Source of the DNA: Cryptobacterium curtum DSM 15641
GTDB taxonomy: Bacteria > Actinomycetota > Coriobacteriia > Coriobacteriales > Eggerthellaceae
NCBI RefSeq assembly: GCF_000023845.1
Contig: NC_013170.1
Location: 558,001 to 622,000, forward strand
Direction: 5' to 3'
DNA length: 64,000 bases
Below are positions 22,085-30,835 of the stretch, one piece after another. The notes below the pieces were generated by a model. That model saw only the letters and a list, made by a program, of their open reading frames with translations. It had not been told where the DNA came from and did not search any database. Position numbers and translations under genes: made by a program. How positions within the stretch are numbered: the first letter of the stretch is position 1; each line of letters opens with the position of its first letter.

Positions 22085-23209
22085 GTGGCTGACAATCAAC
22101 GTGAACACATCATTATTCGAACGAGTCTTATTGGCATTATTGGCAACATTGCGCTTGCGGCGGTTAAGGCAGTTATCGGGCTTGTGTCGAATTCGATCGC
22201 TATCGTGCTTGACGCGGTTAATAACTTAAGCGACGCCCTGTCATCAGCAATTACTATTATTGGGGCGAAGCTGGCGGGGCGCACCCCCAATCGTGCTCAT
22301 CCGTTTGGGTACGGGCGGGTTGAGTACTTTAGCACCATCCTCATTGGCGTCATCGTTCTGTTTGCGGGTATTACGTCGCTTCGTGAATCCTTTGGCCGCA
22401 TTATTGCGCCCGAGACTCCTTCTTACGAAACAATTTCACTTGTGGTGATTGCTATCGCTGTTGTGGCAAAGGTTGCGCTCGGTCGTTACTTCACCCTGCG
22501 CGGCAAAGCGGCTTCTTCCGCATCACTGGTTGCTTCTGGTACCGATGCCCTTATGGATGCTGCCATTTCCGCATCTACGCTTGCCGCAGCTCTCGCCTTT
22601 ATCTTCTTTGGCATTTCGCTTGAGGCGTGGCTTGGTGCACTTATTTCGCTGGTTATTATCAAAGCGGGCTTCGATATTTTGCGCGAGGCGATTGGAAAAA
22701 TACTGGGCGAGCGTATCGATGCCGATGTAGCGAGCTCCATTAAGCAGACGGTGTGTAGTGTCAAGGGCGTCCGTGGTGCGTACGACTTAATTCTTACCGA
22801 TTTCGGTCCAGAGCGGCTGTGGGGGAGCATCCATGTATCGGTTGACGAGCACATGACTGCCGAAGAAATCGATTCACTTACACGGCGCATTGAAACTGAG
22901 GTAACCAAGAAGCACCAGGTGTTTCTTCATACGGTTGGTATTTATTCGGCTAATGCATCTGATGTAGCCGACCCCGAGGTAAAACGGGTACGCCAGATAG
23001 TTGAAGAAATTACCAGTGCTCATTCGCATATTAAGGAAGTTCATGGTCTGTTTATCGACCCATCGGTCAAGCAGGTGAGTTTCGACGTAGTGATTGATTT
23101 TGATGCACCTGATCGTCAGGGCGAATGGCAGGAAATTTACTCTGCCGCCAAGCGAGCGCTCCCCGATTATAAAGTGCGCGTTGCTCTCGACGCGGATATC
23201 AGCGATTAG
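22085..23209 (+). CDS. Cation diffusion facilitator (CDF) family transporter
   Basis: A 374-residue exporter of divalent metals such as Zn, Mn or Fe. Six membrane helices are predicted across residues ~10-205, with DAVNNLSDALSS in helix 2 and GTDALMDAAI in helix 5 supplying metal-binding acidic residues (the second His of the classic HxxxD pair is absent or replaced, so the metal is uncertain). The C-terminal cytoplasmic ferredoxin-like domain (VRGAYDLILTDFGPERLWGSIHV) follows, and a second one appears after residue ~290. GTG start with a GAGGAT ribosome site. The 3' end is partly duplicated downstream. Confidence 0.9.
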   Translation: MADNQREHIIIRTSLIGIIGNIALAAVKAVIGLVSNSIAIVLDAVNNLSDALSSAITIIGAKLAGRTPNRAHPFGYGRVEYFSTILIGVIVLFAGITSLRESFGRIIAPETPSYETISLVVIAIAVVAKVALGRYFTLRGKAASSASLVASGTDALMDAAISASTLAAALAFIFFGISLEAWLGALISLVIIKAGFDILREAIGKILGERIDADVASSIKQTVCSVKGVRGAYDLILTDFGPERLWGSIHVSVDEHMTAEEIDSLTRRIETEVTKKHQVFLHTVGIYSANASDVADPEVKRVRQIVEEITSAHSHIKEVHGLFIDPSVKQVSFDVVIDFDAPDRQGEWQEIYSAAKRALPDYKVRVALDADISD

Positions 23210-23298
23210 CCTACCTATAAGGATTAGTTGCCAGCACGTCGAGCCGCACGATTGCTGCTTGATGCGGATGTCAACGATTATCATACCTATAAGGACGA
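23181..23298 (+). repeat. Imperfect duplication of the CDF gene 3' end
   Basis: The block 23181-23226 (end of the CDF gene plus CCTACCTATAAGG) recurs at 23252-23298, about 37 of 47 positions matching. Many differences fall at codon third positions: the first copy reads LDADISD-stop and the second LDADVNDY, continuing in frame. Confidence 0.6.
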
Positions 23299-23549
23299 TA
23301 TAGAGGCGCGCTTGTGGATACTCATTCGCTTGAGTGCCGTGGCTCCTAAGCATTTTGCCACATAATCGGTTCATATCCTCTTCATAGCTATTCTACCTGT
23401 TCAACGCCATTAATCGACTGATACTAAAACACTTTTGCATGACTGGTATGTGTGTGCTGGTAGCGGTATTTTTAGCTCCTTCGCTATAATGGACGGACTT
23501 TTTTGCTCTGAAAGGATTGCTGATTAGTAATACGATCGGGAATAGACGA
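23210..23549. other. Intergenic region
   Basis: About 340 bases. It holds the duplicated block described separately and a TATAAT -10 element at 23485-23490, which probably drives the secreted protein gene; no good -35 box is seen. A short open frame after the duplicated block lacks a clear start. Confidence 0.4.
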
Positions 23550-24632
23550 ATGGTCAAGCGCTTGGTTGGCATTGGCGCTTGTGGTGTCGTGCTAAGTGCA
23601 TTGATATGTATGCAGCTTGCCAGTTCTGCTTATGCCGACACTGACGAGCTATCCGAGCTGCAACAGCAGGTTGAATCAACGGCAAAGGATTACGACGACG
23701 CTCTCGCGCGCCTTGACGATCTCAATGCCCAGATAGCAGAAAACCAGGCACGTCTTGACGAAATTAACCAGAGTCTTCCTGGTCAACAGCAGCGTTCTGC
23801 CGTATCTCTCAAAACGCTGTATATCCTTCAGCAAGAAGGCGGCAGCCTTATTGATCTCGTGTTAGACAGCGAAAGTATTGCTGATTTCATCCAACGCATT
23901 GAATACCTTGACTGCATTCACGATCACAATACCGCTGAAGTGCGCAAGCTCGATGCCCTTAAGAGCGAACTCGAAGCGGTGCAATCTGATCTTTCTTCGC
24001 AGCAGAAAGAAGTTCAACAGGCAGCTGATCGAGCAGAACGAACACTGAAGTCGGCTCAGTCAGCACGTGAAGAAGCTGAACAGCGAGCAATTGCGCTTGC
24101 AGCGGCACAGGCCGCGGAAGCAAAGCAACAGGCTCAAGAAGCTGCGGTTGCACAGGTGGCCACTGAAGCGGGGCAGGATGCCGCTAACACAGCGGTTGAT
24201 AATTCCTCTCAGGACACTTCGGCGAATTACAGCGGTACAGTTAAAAGTGACGACGTCGACTGGTCAAGCGACAAAAAAGCGTTTGTTAATAAATGGTCTG
24301 GCCGTATTGATTCCTACCTTTCAGGGTCACCCCTGGCAGGGCAGGGACAAGTCTTTGCTGAAGCTGCCTGGGATTATGGTGTCGATCCGCGCTGGTCACC
24401 CGCTATTGCTTATAAAGAAAGCAGCTTAGGAGCCCATTGCTTCAAGCCACACAATGCGTGGGGTTGGGGTTCATCAAGCTGGAGCTCTTGGGATGAAGCT
24501 ATTCGTGCGCATGTCTCAGGTTTGGCGCGCATCTATGGTAGTACGTTGACTCCAGAAGCAGCTCGCAAGTACTGTCCGCCGAACTCAACCGATTGGTACA
24601 ACACGGTTCTCTCACAGATGCAATCAATCTAA
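23550..24632 (+). CDS. Secreted coiled-coil protein with C-terminal lysozyme-like domain
   Basis: A ~360-residue exported protein. A Sec signal peptide (KRLVGIGACGVVLSALICM...SAYA) is followed by a long coiled coil (residues ~35-200, rich in Gln, Glu, Ala) like the N-terminal part of CwlO/PcsB-type cell-wall hydrolases. A short linker leads to a C-terminal lysozyme-like fold (GQVFAEAAWDYGVDPRWSPAIAYKESSLG), with the Glu of KESS as the likely catalytic acid. It probably works at the cell wall. ATG 23550 gives a clean signal peptide; an in-frame TTG at 23517 has an AAAGGA directly adjoining it, which is too close. Confidence 0.82.
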   Translation: MVKRLVGIGACGVVLSALICMQLASSAYADTDELSELQQQVESTAKDYDDALARLDDLNAQIAENQARLDEINQSLPGQQQRSAVSLKTLYILQQEGGSLIDLVLDSESIADFIQRIEYLDCIHDHNTAEVRKLDALKSELEAVQSDLSSQQKEVQQAADRAERTLKSAQSAREEAEQRAIALAAAQAAEAKQQAQEAAVAQVATEAGQDAANTAVDNSSQDTSANYSGTVKSDDVDWSSDKKAFVNKWSGRIDSYLSGSPLAGQGQVFAEAAWDYGVDPRWSPAIAYKESSLGAHCFKPHNAWGWGSSSWSSWDEAIRAHVSGLARIYGSTLTPEAARKYCPPNSTDWYNTVLSQMQSI

Positions 24633-24792
24633 TACCTTATTGTCGCTGTCTGCTAAAATTGCCAGTTGCGCAGAATAGGACGTACAGCGCTTCCACTGGC
24701 GGCACGTAGGTTATTCGGCCGCAGACGGTGTAGTGCAGACAAAAGACCGTAGACGCATCATTCGCATCGCGGTCGGAAAGCGAGTTATTCCC

Positions 24793-26373
24793 ATGTCAAA
24801 GGGAACTTTTTCCATCACCACTCCCATTTACTATGTCAATGCTGCTCCCCATTTGGGTACGGCCTACACAACCATAGGGGCCGACGTGCTTTCTCGCTAC
24901 AAGCGCATGGATGGCTACGACGTGGCTTTTGTGGGCGGCATGGACGAACATGGGCAAAAGGTTGCCGATACCGCTGCCAAGAAGGGTATGACTCCGCAGG
25001 CATGGTGCGATTCCATGGAGCCAGCCTTTCTGGATGCATGGAACTTGCTTGACATTACCTACACCGACATCGTTCGTACGACAGAAGAGCGGCAAACGCG
25101 CACAGTGCAGCGCTTCTGGGGCGACCTCTATGAAAAGGGTTGGCTGTATAAAGATAGCTACGATGGCTGGTATTGTGTTCATGAAGAAACGTACTACGCT
25201 GAATCCGACTTGGAAAAAGACGAGGATGGCACGTTTGTGTGTCCCGAATGTCATCGTCCGGTTCAGAAGGCTTCAGGGGAAGAAAACTGGTTCTTCAAAC
25301 TCTCGGAGTTCCAGGATCGCCTGCTTGCGTTCTATGATGAACACCCCGATTTTATTCAGCCTCTTACTCGGCGCAATGAAATCGTATCGTTTGTGAAGGG
25401 TGGCCTGAAGGACCTTTCTATTAGTCGTTCGACGTTTGACTGGGGTATTCCGCTTCCTTTTGATACGGGTCACGTGGCCTATGTATGGGCTGATGCGTTG
25501 CTCGCATACTTTACCGGCATTGGATATGCCGACGAAGCACGGGCAGGTGAATTTGAAGCACGCTGGCCGATGCAGTATCACTTTGTGGGTAAAGACATCA
25601 CCCGTTTTCATTGCGTGATCTGGCCCGCTATGCTTATGGCGGCAGGTTTGCCTATAACGCACAAGGTGTTTGGACATGGCTTTTTGCTGACTAAGGGCGA
25701 AAAGATGTCGAAGTCAAAGGGCAATGGCGTTATGCCAGCCGATCTTGTTCGTATTTTTGGCGTTGACGCGTATCGGTATTACTTTATGAGTGATGTGCAG
25801 TTTGGCCATGATGGCAACATTTCAATGGAGCGCATGGTACAGGTGTACAACGCTGATTTGGCTAACACCTGGGGAAATCTTGTTTCACGTGTCTTCAATA
25901 TGACCGGCAAGTATTTCGACGGCAAGGTGCCTGAAGCACCAAGTAGTGCTGTTGAAAATCCTTTGCGGGAACTCGCGAACAATTTGTATGAGACCTATGA
26001 TGCCTGCATGGCTGCTGTTGATTTTACGGGCGCGGCAGCTGCTGTCCAGCAGCTTGCCAGTCGGGTAAATCTTTATGTTGAAGACAGCGCACCTTGGAAT
26101 CTGGCAAAGGATCCCGCTCGCGCCGATGAGCTTGCAGCGGTTATCTACAATGCGCTTGAAGCCTGTCGTATTATTGCGCTGTTTATGTCACCGTTTATGC
26201 CGCGTACGTCTGACGAGGTCTTTCATCGCTTAAGCCTCGATGCAGCAAGTGATAGTACCGATATTGAATCACAGAGTGCCTGGGGTCTTTTGCCTGCTGG
26301 TAATGCCGTCGAAAAGGGCGAGCCACTGTTCCCGCGCCTGGACCTTGAAGCCATCGATCTCAATCTGGAATAA
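24793..26373 (+). CDS. metG: Methionyl-tRNA synthetase
   Basis: Charges tRNA-Met. The class I signatures are PHLGTAYTT near the N terminus (HIGH-type) and KMSKSKGN near residue 300. A zinc-knuckle region with CPECHRP lies around residues 125-160 and the anticodon-binding helical domain follows. At 526 residues it lacks the C-terminal tRNA-binding (Trbp111-like) domain of longer forms. ATG 24793 fits the family start; a GTG at 24733 would add 20 residues of basic sequence. tatD follows after 13 bases. Confidence 0.96.
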   Translation: MSKGTFSITTPIYYVNAAPHLGTAYTTIGADVLSRYKRMDGYDVAFVGGMDEHGQKVADTAAKKGMTPQAWCDSMEPAFLDAWNLLDITYTDIVRTTEERQTRTVQRFWGDLYEKGWLYKDSYDGWYCVHEETYYAESDLEKDEDGTFVCPECHRPVQKASGEENWFFKLSEFQDRLLAFYDEHPDFIQPLTRRNEIVSFVKGGLKDLSISRSTFDWGIPLPFDTGHVAYVWADALLAYFTGIGYADEARAGEFEARWPMQYHFVGKDITRFHCVIWPAMLMAAGLPITHKVFGHGFLLTKGEKMSKSKGNGVMPADLVRIFGVDAYRYYFMSDVQFGHDGNISMERMVQVYNADLANTWGNLVSRVFNMTGKYFDGKVPEAPSSAVENPLRELANNLYETYDACMAAVDFTGAAAAVQQLASRVNLYVEDSAPWNLAKDPARADELAAVIYNALEACRIIALFMSPFMPRTSDEVFHRLSLDAASDSTDIESQSAWGLLPAGNAVEKGEPLFPRLDLEAIDLNLE

Positions 26374-26386
26374 TCAGGAGTCACCA

Positions 26387-27352
26387 ATGGCATCAGAGCA
26401 GGAAGATCAACCGGTATTTTACGATGCGCTCATTCATCAGCGTCGTCGCCATGGGCACTATCGTACGATTGATGGGCCGCTGCCACCGCTTGAGCATCCT
26501 CTTGCTGATTCACATTGTCATTTAGCATCGCTTTCTCAGCGCGATCTTTCTTTAGCGCGTGCAGCGCTTTGGAAGGTTGACTTCATCTGCGATATTACCG
26601 ACCCTGTAGAAGATGCGGGTCGCACCTATACCCAGCTTCCGGCGTGGGAATTGTCGGCACGTTCCTGGATGAGTGTGATCGCACCGGAAACGGAAGCTTC
26701 TCTATCGCGCATCCGTCTTGCTTGTGGATGTCATCCTCATAATGCGAAAGACTTTACTGAGTTTGTCGAAGCGCGTCTTATTACTCACCTCAAAGATGAG
26801 CGCACATGCTGCGTGGGTGAGGTTGGCCTTGATTACCATTACGATCTATCCCCGCGCGATCTGCAACAGCGGGTTTTTCGCCGACAGATACGCTTGGCCC
26901 ATGAATCGGGTCTGCCAATAGCTCTGCATGTGCGTGAAGCACACGAAGAAGCACTGGCTATTCTTGATGACGAGGGGTTTCCGGCGGCTGGCACCATTCT
27001 GCATTGTTGTTCACTTTCTCCGCACGATTTAGAGCCGTGGCTCGATCGTGGATGTTCTATCGCGTATGGGGGTGCTCTTACCTTTAAAAAGCTCGATGAA
27101 GCGCGCGAGGGCATGAAAATGGTGCCAATCGATCGACTGTTGCTTGAAACTGACTGTCCTTATATGACACCTGAACCGCTGCGTGGTACGGAAAATAGCC
27201 CTGAATTTATCGTGTTTACTGCGGAGCGTCTCGCTGCTGAACGAGGCATTTCCGCAGGAGATGACCGTCGCGACTTTCTTGCGACGCTTCATGCAAATAC
27301 GCTTTCCTTACTCGATCGTCCAGCAACATCATGGCAGACTCACACCTCGTAA
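26387..27352 (+). CDS. tatD: TatD family metal-dependent hydrolase (putative DNase)
   Basis: A 321-residue amidohydrolase-fold protein. Metal-binding and family motifs: LADSHCHL near residue 40, CGCHPHNAKDF, CVGEVGLDYHYD, QIRLAHESGLPIALHVREA, ILHCCS, and LLLETDCPYMTPEPLRG near residue 260. TatD enzymes degrade DNA in vitro and are often beside metG and rsmA, as here. An insert of ~40 residues after the first motif makes it longer than the usual ~260 residues. The end overlaps the next gene by 22 bases. Confidence 0.93.
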   Translation: MASEQEDQPVFYDALIHQRRRHGHYRTIDGPLPPLEHPLADSHCHLASLSQRDLSLARAALWKVDFICDITDPVEDAGRTYTQLPAWELSARSWMSVIAPETEASLSRIRLACGCHPHNAKDFTEFVEARLITHLKDERTCCVGEVGLDYHYDLSPRDLQQRVFRRQIRLAHESGLPIALHVREAHEEALAILDDEGFPAAGTILHCCSLSPHDLEPWLDRGCSIAYGGALTFKKLDEAREGMKMVPIDRLLLETDCPYMTPEPLRGTENSPEFIVFTAERLAAERGISAGDDRRDFLATLHANTLSLLDRPATSWQTHTS

Positions 27353-27921
27353 TGTGCGGCTCGCCAGCCGATGGGATCTGCCGTCGTGCTGCCCAAACGG
27401 CACTGCATCTGTTGGCAGAGCAGCACCCGACCGACGAAGTAAAACTGATTGACGTGGCGGCTCTCAACATGTCCTGGTGTGTTGGATGCAATCGCTGCAA
27501 AGATCTGGGTCGCTGTTTTATGCGTGACGACATGGACGAGGTAATTGCAACACTGTCGCGCGCGAGTAGTCTCTCCGTGGTGGCTCCCGTATATTTTGCT
27601 GGTCCATCTGCTCCCTATAAGGCCTTGCTTGATCGCCTGCAGCCGCTTTTCTGGAATAGGATGCACAATGCTGGAAAAACTGATGTGCGCCGTTCAGCGC
27701 GTTTGCTTGTTGTGGGGCAGGGGGGCGATCCGCATGGGTTTGATCCGCTGGTTGTTTGCACCCGCTCGGCGCTTGCGGTAGCTGGCTTTTTGCTGGATGT
27801 AGTTGAGGCGTGTATCGGCCAAGACGCCGAAGAGATTCTACGGCGTGTTCCCGCTTGGATTGGCTGTAGCCACGATAAGATTGCCGATGAGGTACAAGGG
27901 GGTTTCTCATATGGATGCTGA
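27331..27921 (+). CDS. NADPH-dependent FMN reductase-like flavoprotein
   Basis: A 196-residue flavodoxin-fold protein. The N-terminal strand and phosphate loop (LVMCGSPADGICRRAAQ) and the cysteine segment CVGCNRCKDLGRCFMRDDM are typical of iron-sulfur flavoprotein/FMN-reductase relatives, followed by VVAPVYFAGPSAPYKALLDR. The cysteines may bind a cluster or may be a remnant. Electron donor and acceptor are unknown. It overlaps tatD upstream and rsmA downstream, so all three are co-translated. Confidence 0.85.
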   Translation: MADSHLVMCGSPADGICRRAAQTALHLLAEQHPTDEVKLIDVAALNMSWCVGCNRCKDLGRCFMRDDMDEVIATLSRASSLSVVAPVYFAGPSAPYKALLDRLQPLFWNRMHNAGKTDVRRSARLLVVGQGGDPHGFDPLVVCTRSALAVAGFLLDVVEACIGQDAEEILRRVPAWIGCSHDKIADEVQGGFSYGC

Positions 27922-28801
27922 AGGCGAGCGTCTTTCACCATTGGCGAGCGTTCGTGCGACCCGTGCCGTACTTGAAGCTCATGGTCTGGCAACTAAGAAG
28001 GCCTTGGGGCAGCATTTTCTTATCAACGAAGGAGTAGTCAGGCGCATCTGTGATGTGGCAGAGCTTTCGTGCGAAGATGACATCTTAGAAGTTGGTCCCG
28101 GTATTGGCACACTTACCGTGGCGCTGTTGCATTGTGCGCGGCGGGTGGCAGCTATTGAACGGGATGTTGATCTTCCGGCTGTATTGGCTGAAACCTGCGA
28201 TTTTGCACACGATCGATTTGAGCTCATCAGATGTGATGCCCTGTCAGTGGGCCCAGATGATCTATCGTTTGCGCCAAACAAATTGGTAGCAAATCTTCCG
28301 TATGCGGTGGCTGCTACGCTAGTGCTTGATGTTTTTGAACGTTTCAATTCAATTCAGTCGGCCACGGTTATGGTGCAGTCAGAAGTGGCTGATCGCATGG
28401 CTGCGCACCCAGGAACAAAAAATTATGGTGCGTTTACGGTAAAGTTGGCGCTTTTTGCACATCCGGTAAGCCGTTTTACCGTTGCGCCAACAAATTTTTT
28501 CCCGCCGCCACGGGTACAAAGTACTGTCATACGTCTCGATCGCGCTGAACAAGACAACCTGTCACCAGATGAACGCCGCTGTGCACGCATGATGGCCGAT
28601 GCTGCCTTCGCGACGCGGCGTAAGACCGTCGCCAATTCCTGCCGTGCCTATTTTGCCGGTCGCGTAGATGCGGCCAGTATCGACCAGGTGCTTGCGGCAA
28701 GTAACATCGATCCGCGCAGGCGGGGGGAGTCGCTTTCACTTGAGGAATTTAAATGCCTCGGAAAACAGGCCTATAAAATGGGTCTTCTTTCTCGTCAGTA
28801 A
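27911..28801 (+). CDS. rsmA: 16S rRNA (adenine(1518)-N(6)/adenine(1519)-N(6))-dimethyltransferase
   Basis: RsmA (KsgA) dimethylates two adjacent adenosines near the 3' end of 16S rRNA. Motifs are KKALGQHFLINEGVV, the SAM-binding VGPGIGTLT, the catalytic NLPY (KLVANLPYAVA), and FFPPPRVQSTVIRL, then the C-terminal helical domain with FATRRKTVANSC. 296 residues is normal. Start 27911 overlaps the flavoprotein end by 11 bases. Confidence 0.96.
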   Translation: MDAEGERLSPLASVRATRAVLEAHGLATKKALGQHFLINEGVVRRICDVAELSCEDDILEVGPGIGTLTVALLHCARRVAAIERDVDLPAVLAETCDFAHDRFELIRCDALSVGPDDLSFAPNKLVANLPYAVAATLVLDVFERFNSIQSATVMVQSEVADRMAAHPGTKNYGAFTVKLALFAHPVSRFTVAPTNFFPPPRVQSTVIRLDRAEQDNLSPDERRCARMMADAAFATRRKTVANSCRAYFAGRVDAASIDQVLAASNIDPRRRGESLSLEEFKCLGKQAYKMGLLSRQ

Positions 28802-29193
28802 AAATGTCGTTCAGCCTTTCTAGCTGCTAGACACACTAATTAGTGTCGCGTTATTTTTGGCGATTCATATAGATCGCGGTGGGGCAGAGGCATTGTAATG
28901 GTTCGTGACAGGGCGTTACACCATTAGTAATGGGCTTATTACAACGCTGGCAACAGGCTATTCAGACGTCAGAGAACGAACTTTTCTACCGCTGTTCTCT
29001 TTACCGGTTTTACGAAAGCCGATTTAAAAGCGATTTGCTTATTGCTTGACGATAATATGGAACGCGCGTATAGATACCTCTTTTACCGGTGCTTTTGTGG
29101 GCAAACGTTGACGAGCGTGATAGAATTTCGCGCGTTATACGTGCATCAAGAGATGCATCAGATGATGTATCGGATGGAAAAGAGACCGATTTC
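28802..29193. other. Intergenic region with nested inverted repeats
   Basis: About 390 bases. A perfect palindrome ACACTAATTAGTGT lies at 28833-28846, 30 bases after rsmA, and may help end transcription. Further on, TTGTAAT (28894) and ATTACAA (28938) bracket a dyad CCATTAGTAATGG (28921-28933) and a related half site TAATGG (28896), giving several alternative hairpins. No gene was recognised. Confidence 0.4.
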
Positions 29194-29529
29194 ATGGAAT
29201 TGGAAAAGCAGATTCAGATCATCGACGCGATTCGTACTCATCTTGACGGGCTTGTTGGACAGCGGCTTTCTGTGCGTGCCAATATGGGCCGTTCGAAGAT
29301 TATTGAGTCCGAAGGGGTGCTCGTACAGATCCATCCTCAGTTGTTTATTATGGAAGTGGAACATCGGCGCGGTCGCAAGGCTCGTCAGTCCTACCAGTAT
29401 GTTGATATTCTCACGGGTACGGTCGAGCTGTCACAAGATGGGGAATCCTTGTTCGCTGCTCTTATTAGTGAACTAGCACAAGACCCTGAAGAGCAAAAAG
29501 AACCGATCCTGAGCGTTGCGGAAAACTAA
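29194..29529 (+). CDS. veg: Veg family protein
   Basis: A 111-residue protein of the Veg family (DUF1021), recognised by the basic KGxRV-like core HLDGLVGQRLSVRANMGRSK and the strand pattern LFIMEVE and YQYVDILTGTVEL. In Bacillus subtilis Veg lies near ksgA (rsmA), as here, and influences biofilm formation; the molecular role is unknown. ATG 29194 has a GGAAAAGAGA ribosome site; an upstream in-frame ATG (29089) would add an unconserved 35 residues. Confidence 0.85.
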   Translation: MELEKQIQIIDAIRTHLDGLVGQRLSVRANMGRSKIIESEGVLVQIHPQLFIMEVEHRRGRKARQSYQYVDILTGTVELSQDGESLFAALISELAQDPEEQKEPILSVAEN

Positions 29530-29573
29530 GCAGATTGCGGGTCCGATCTATCGTTTGGAGAGCCGCTTTTCAG

Positions 29574-29602
29574 TTGACAAACAGAGGGTGATACCTCAAT
29601 AT
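29574..29602 (+). promoter_or_regulatory. Promoter of tRNA-Ala
   Basis: A perfect TTGACA (29574-29579) is followed after 17 bases by CAATAT (29597-29602), with TATACT overlapping at 29600-29605. The mature tRNA begins about 30 bases further on. Confidence 0.6.
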
Positions 29603-29634
29603 ACTTTCTCGCTTGCTCGATGCTTACACGCAAT

Positions 29635-29710
29635 GGGGATGTAGCTCAGTTGGGAGAGCGCAGCGTTCGCAACGCTGAGGCCGAGGGTTCGATCCCCTTC
29701 ATCTCCACCA
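29635..29710 (+). tRNA. tRNA-Ala (anticodon CGC)
   Basis: A full cloverleaf can be drawn: acceptor stem GGGGATG with CATCTCC, D arm GCTC/GAGC, anticodon stem CAGCG/CGCTG with loop TTCGCAA (anticodon CGC, reading GCG), five-base variable loop, T arm GAGGG/CCCTT with TTCGATC, and an encoded ACCA end. It decodes alanine. Confidence 0.95.
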
Positions 29711-29719
29711 GGATTTTAC

Positions 29720-29753
29720 AAGTCGCTGATCTGTTTTTGCAGTTCAGCGACTT
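29720..29753 (+). terminator. Hairpin after tRNA-Ala
   Basis: A perfect 10-bp stem AAGTCGCTGA/TCAGCGACTT with an inner CTG/CAG pair and a T5 loop lies ten bases after the tRNA. There is no U tract immediately after the stem, so it is a possible terminator or processing signal. Confidence 0.45.
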
Positions 29754-29923
29754 TCTTATCGTTCCCTTAAGAGACTTAGTGTCTACTATTTTTATATTTC
29801 TCGATATACTTTTATATAAATTTGGACACAAATTGGACACTCGTATTAAAGATTGATTACCGACAGAACTGCCTCATTTAGGTTAGCGTCGGAAGGTCTT
29901 ATACGGCACCAAAAGGAGAAGGA

Positions 29924-30835
29924 TTGGAACAGATTTATCCTCATACGCCAGATAGTGCCCTCTCCTTGCAAAGTGCATATGCCCCATCAGCTGGGTTGGA
30001 ACTGATTCATCCTGATACAATAGACGACTCCCGTCTCGATCCGTATCGTCGTACGTCTGATATGCTTCTCCGCGAGCGTGGCCTTTTCATAGCTGAATCA
30101 GATAAGGTAATTAATCGTGCGCTCGATGCGGGTGTGCATCTACGTTCTTTGTTTTTAGAAGAAAAGTGGCTGGCAAAAACACGACCGGTGCTTGACCGCC
30201 TTGGACACGAACACACTGCCAAGGCAATACCGGTGTTCATCGTGACGCACGAGCAGTTTCGTGCTGTTACTGGCTACGAAGTAACGCGTGGTGCTCTCGC
30301 AGTATTTGAACGCCTAGTACTTCCTAGGCCCGAAGCGCTCCTAAAGAATGCTCGCCGCGTGGCGATTCTCGAAGATATTGTTAACTACACGAACATTGGT
30401 GCTGCGTTTCGAAGTGCAGCGGCACTCAGTATTGATGCGGTTCTTTTAACCCCTTCGTGTCATGATCCTCTCTATCGCCGCGCTGCTCGCGTTTCTATGG
30501 GTACGGTATTTCAGGTACCGTGGACGCGTATTGGTGCTAAAGCGCACAGTGGCAGTACGGGTGATTGGGTCGAGAGTGGCATAGATCTCTTGCATCGGTT
30601 TGGGTTCAAAACCGTTGCGCTTGCTCTTGACGATGATGCGCTTCCGCTAAACGATGCGCGCTTTGCCGCGTGCGAGCGGCTTGCGCTTGTTTTAGGCACT
30701 GAAGGCGATGGTCTTGCGGAGCAAACGCGCATGCTCTGTGATTGGATGGCACGCATCCCCATGGCGCCGGGCATCGATTCTCTTAACGTAGCGGCGGCGA
30801 GTGCAGTTGCCTTCTGGGAGACCCGCATCAGATAG
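29924..30835 (+). CDS. TrmH (SpoU) family RNA 2'-O-methyltransferase
   Basis: A 303-residue SPOUT-class methyltransferase. The N-terminal substrate-binding region (LLRERGLFIAESDKVINRAL) is followed by the three conserved SPOUT motifs: VAILEDIVNYTNIGAAFRSA, LALVLGTEGDGL, and IPMAPGIDSLNVAAASAVAF, which form the trefoil knot. The target, rRNA or tRNA, cannot be told. The start is TTG at 29924 with a strong AAAGGAGAA ribosome site five bases upstream; no better ATG exists. Confidence 0.9.
   Translation: MEQIYPHTPDSALSLQSAYAPSAGLELIHPDTIDDSRLDPYRRTSDMLLRERGLFIAESDKVINRALDAGVHLRSLFLEEKWLAKTRPVLDRLGHEHTAKAIPVFIVTHEQFRAVTGYEVTRGALAVFERLVLPRPEALLKNARRVAILEDIVNYTNIGAAFRSAAALSIDAVLLTPSCHDPLYRRAARVSMGTVFQVPWTRIGAKAHSGSTGDWVESGIDLLHRFGFKTVALALDDDALPLNDARFAACERLALVLGTEGDGLAEQTRMLCDWMARIPMAPGIDSLNVAAASAVAFWETRIR

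Noticed and set aside
29089-29193. Upstream extension of Veg by 35 residues
   Set aside because: The extra residues do not match the family, and ATG 29194 has a ribosome site at normal spacing.
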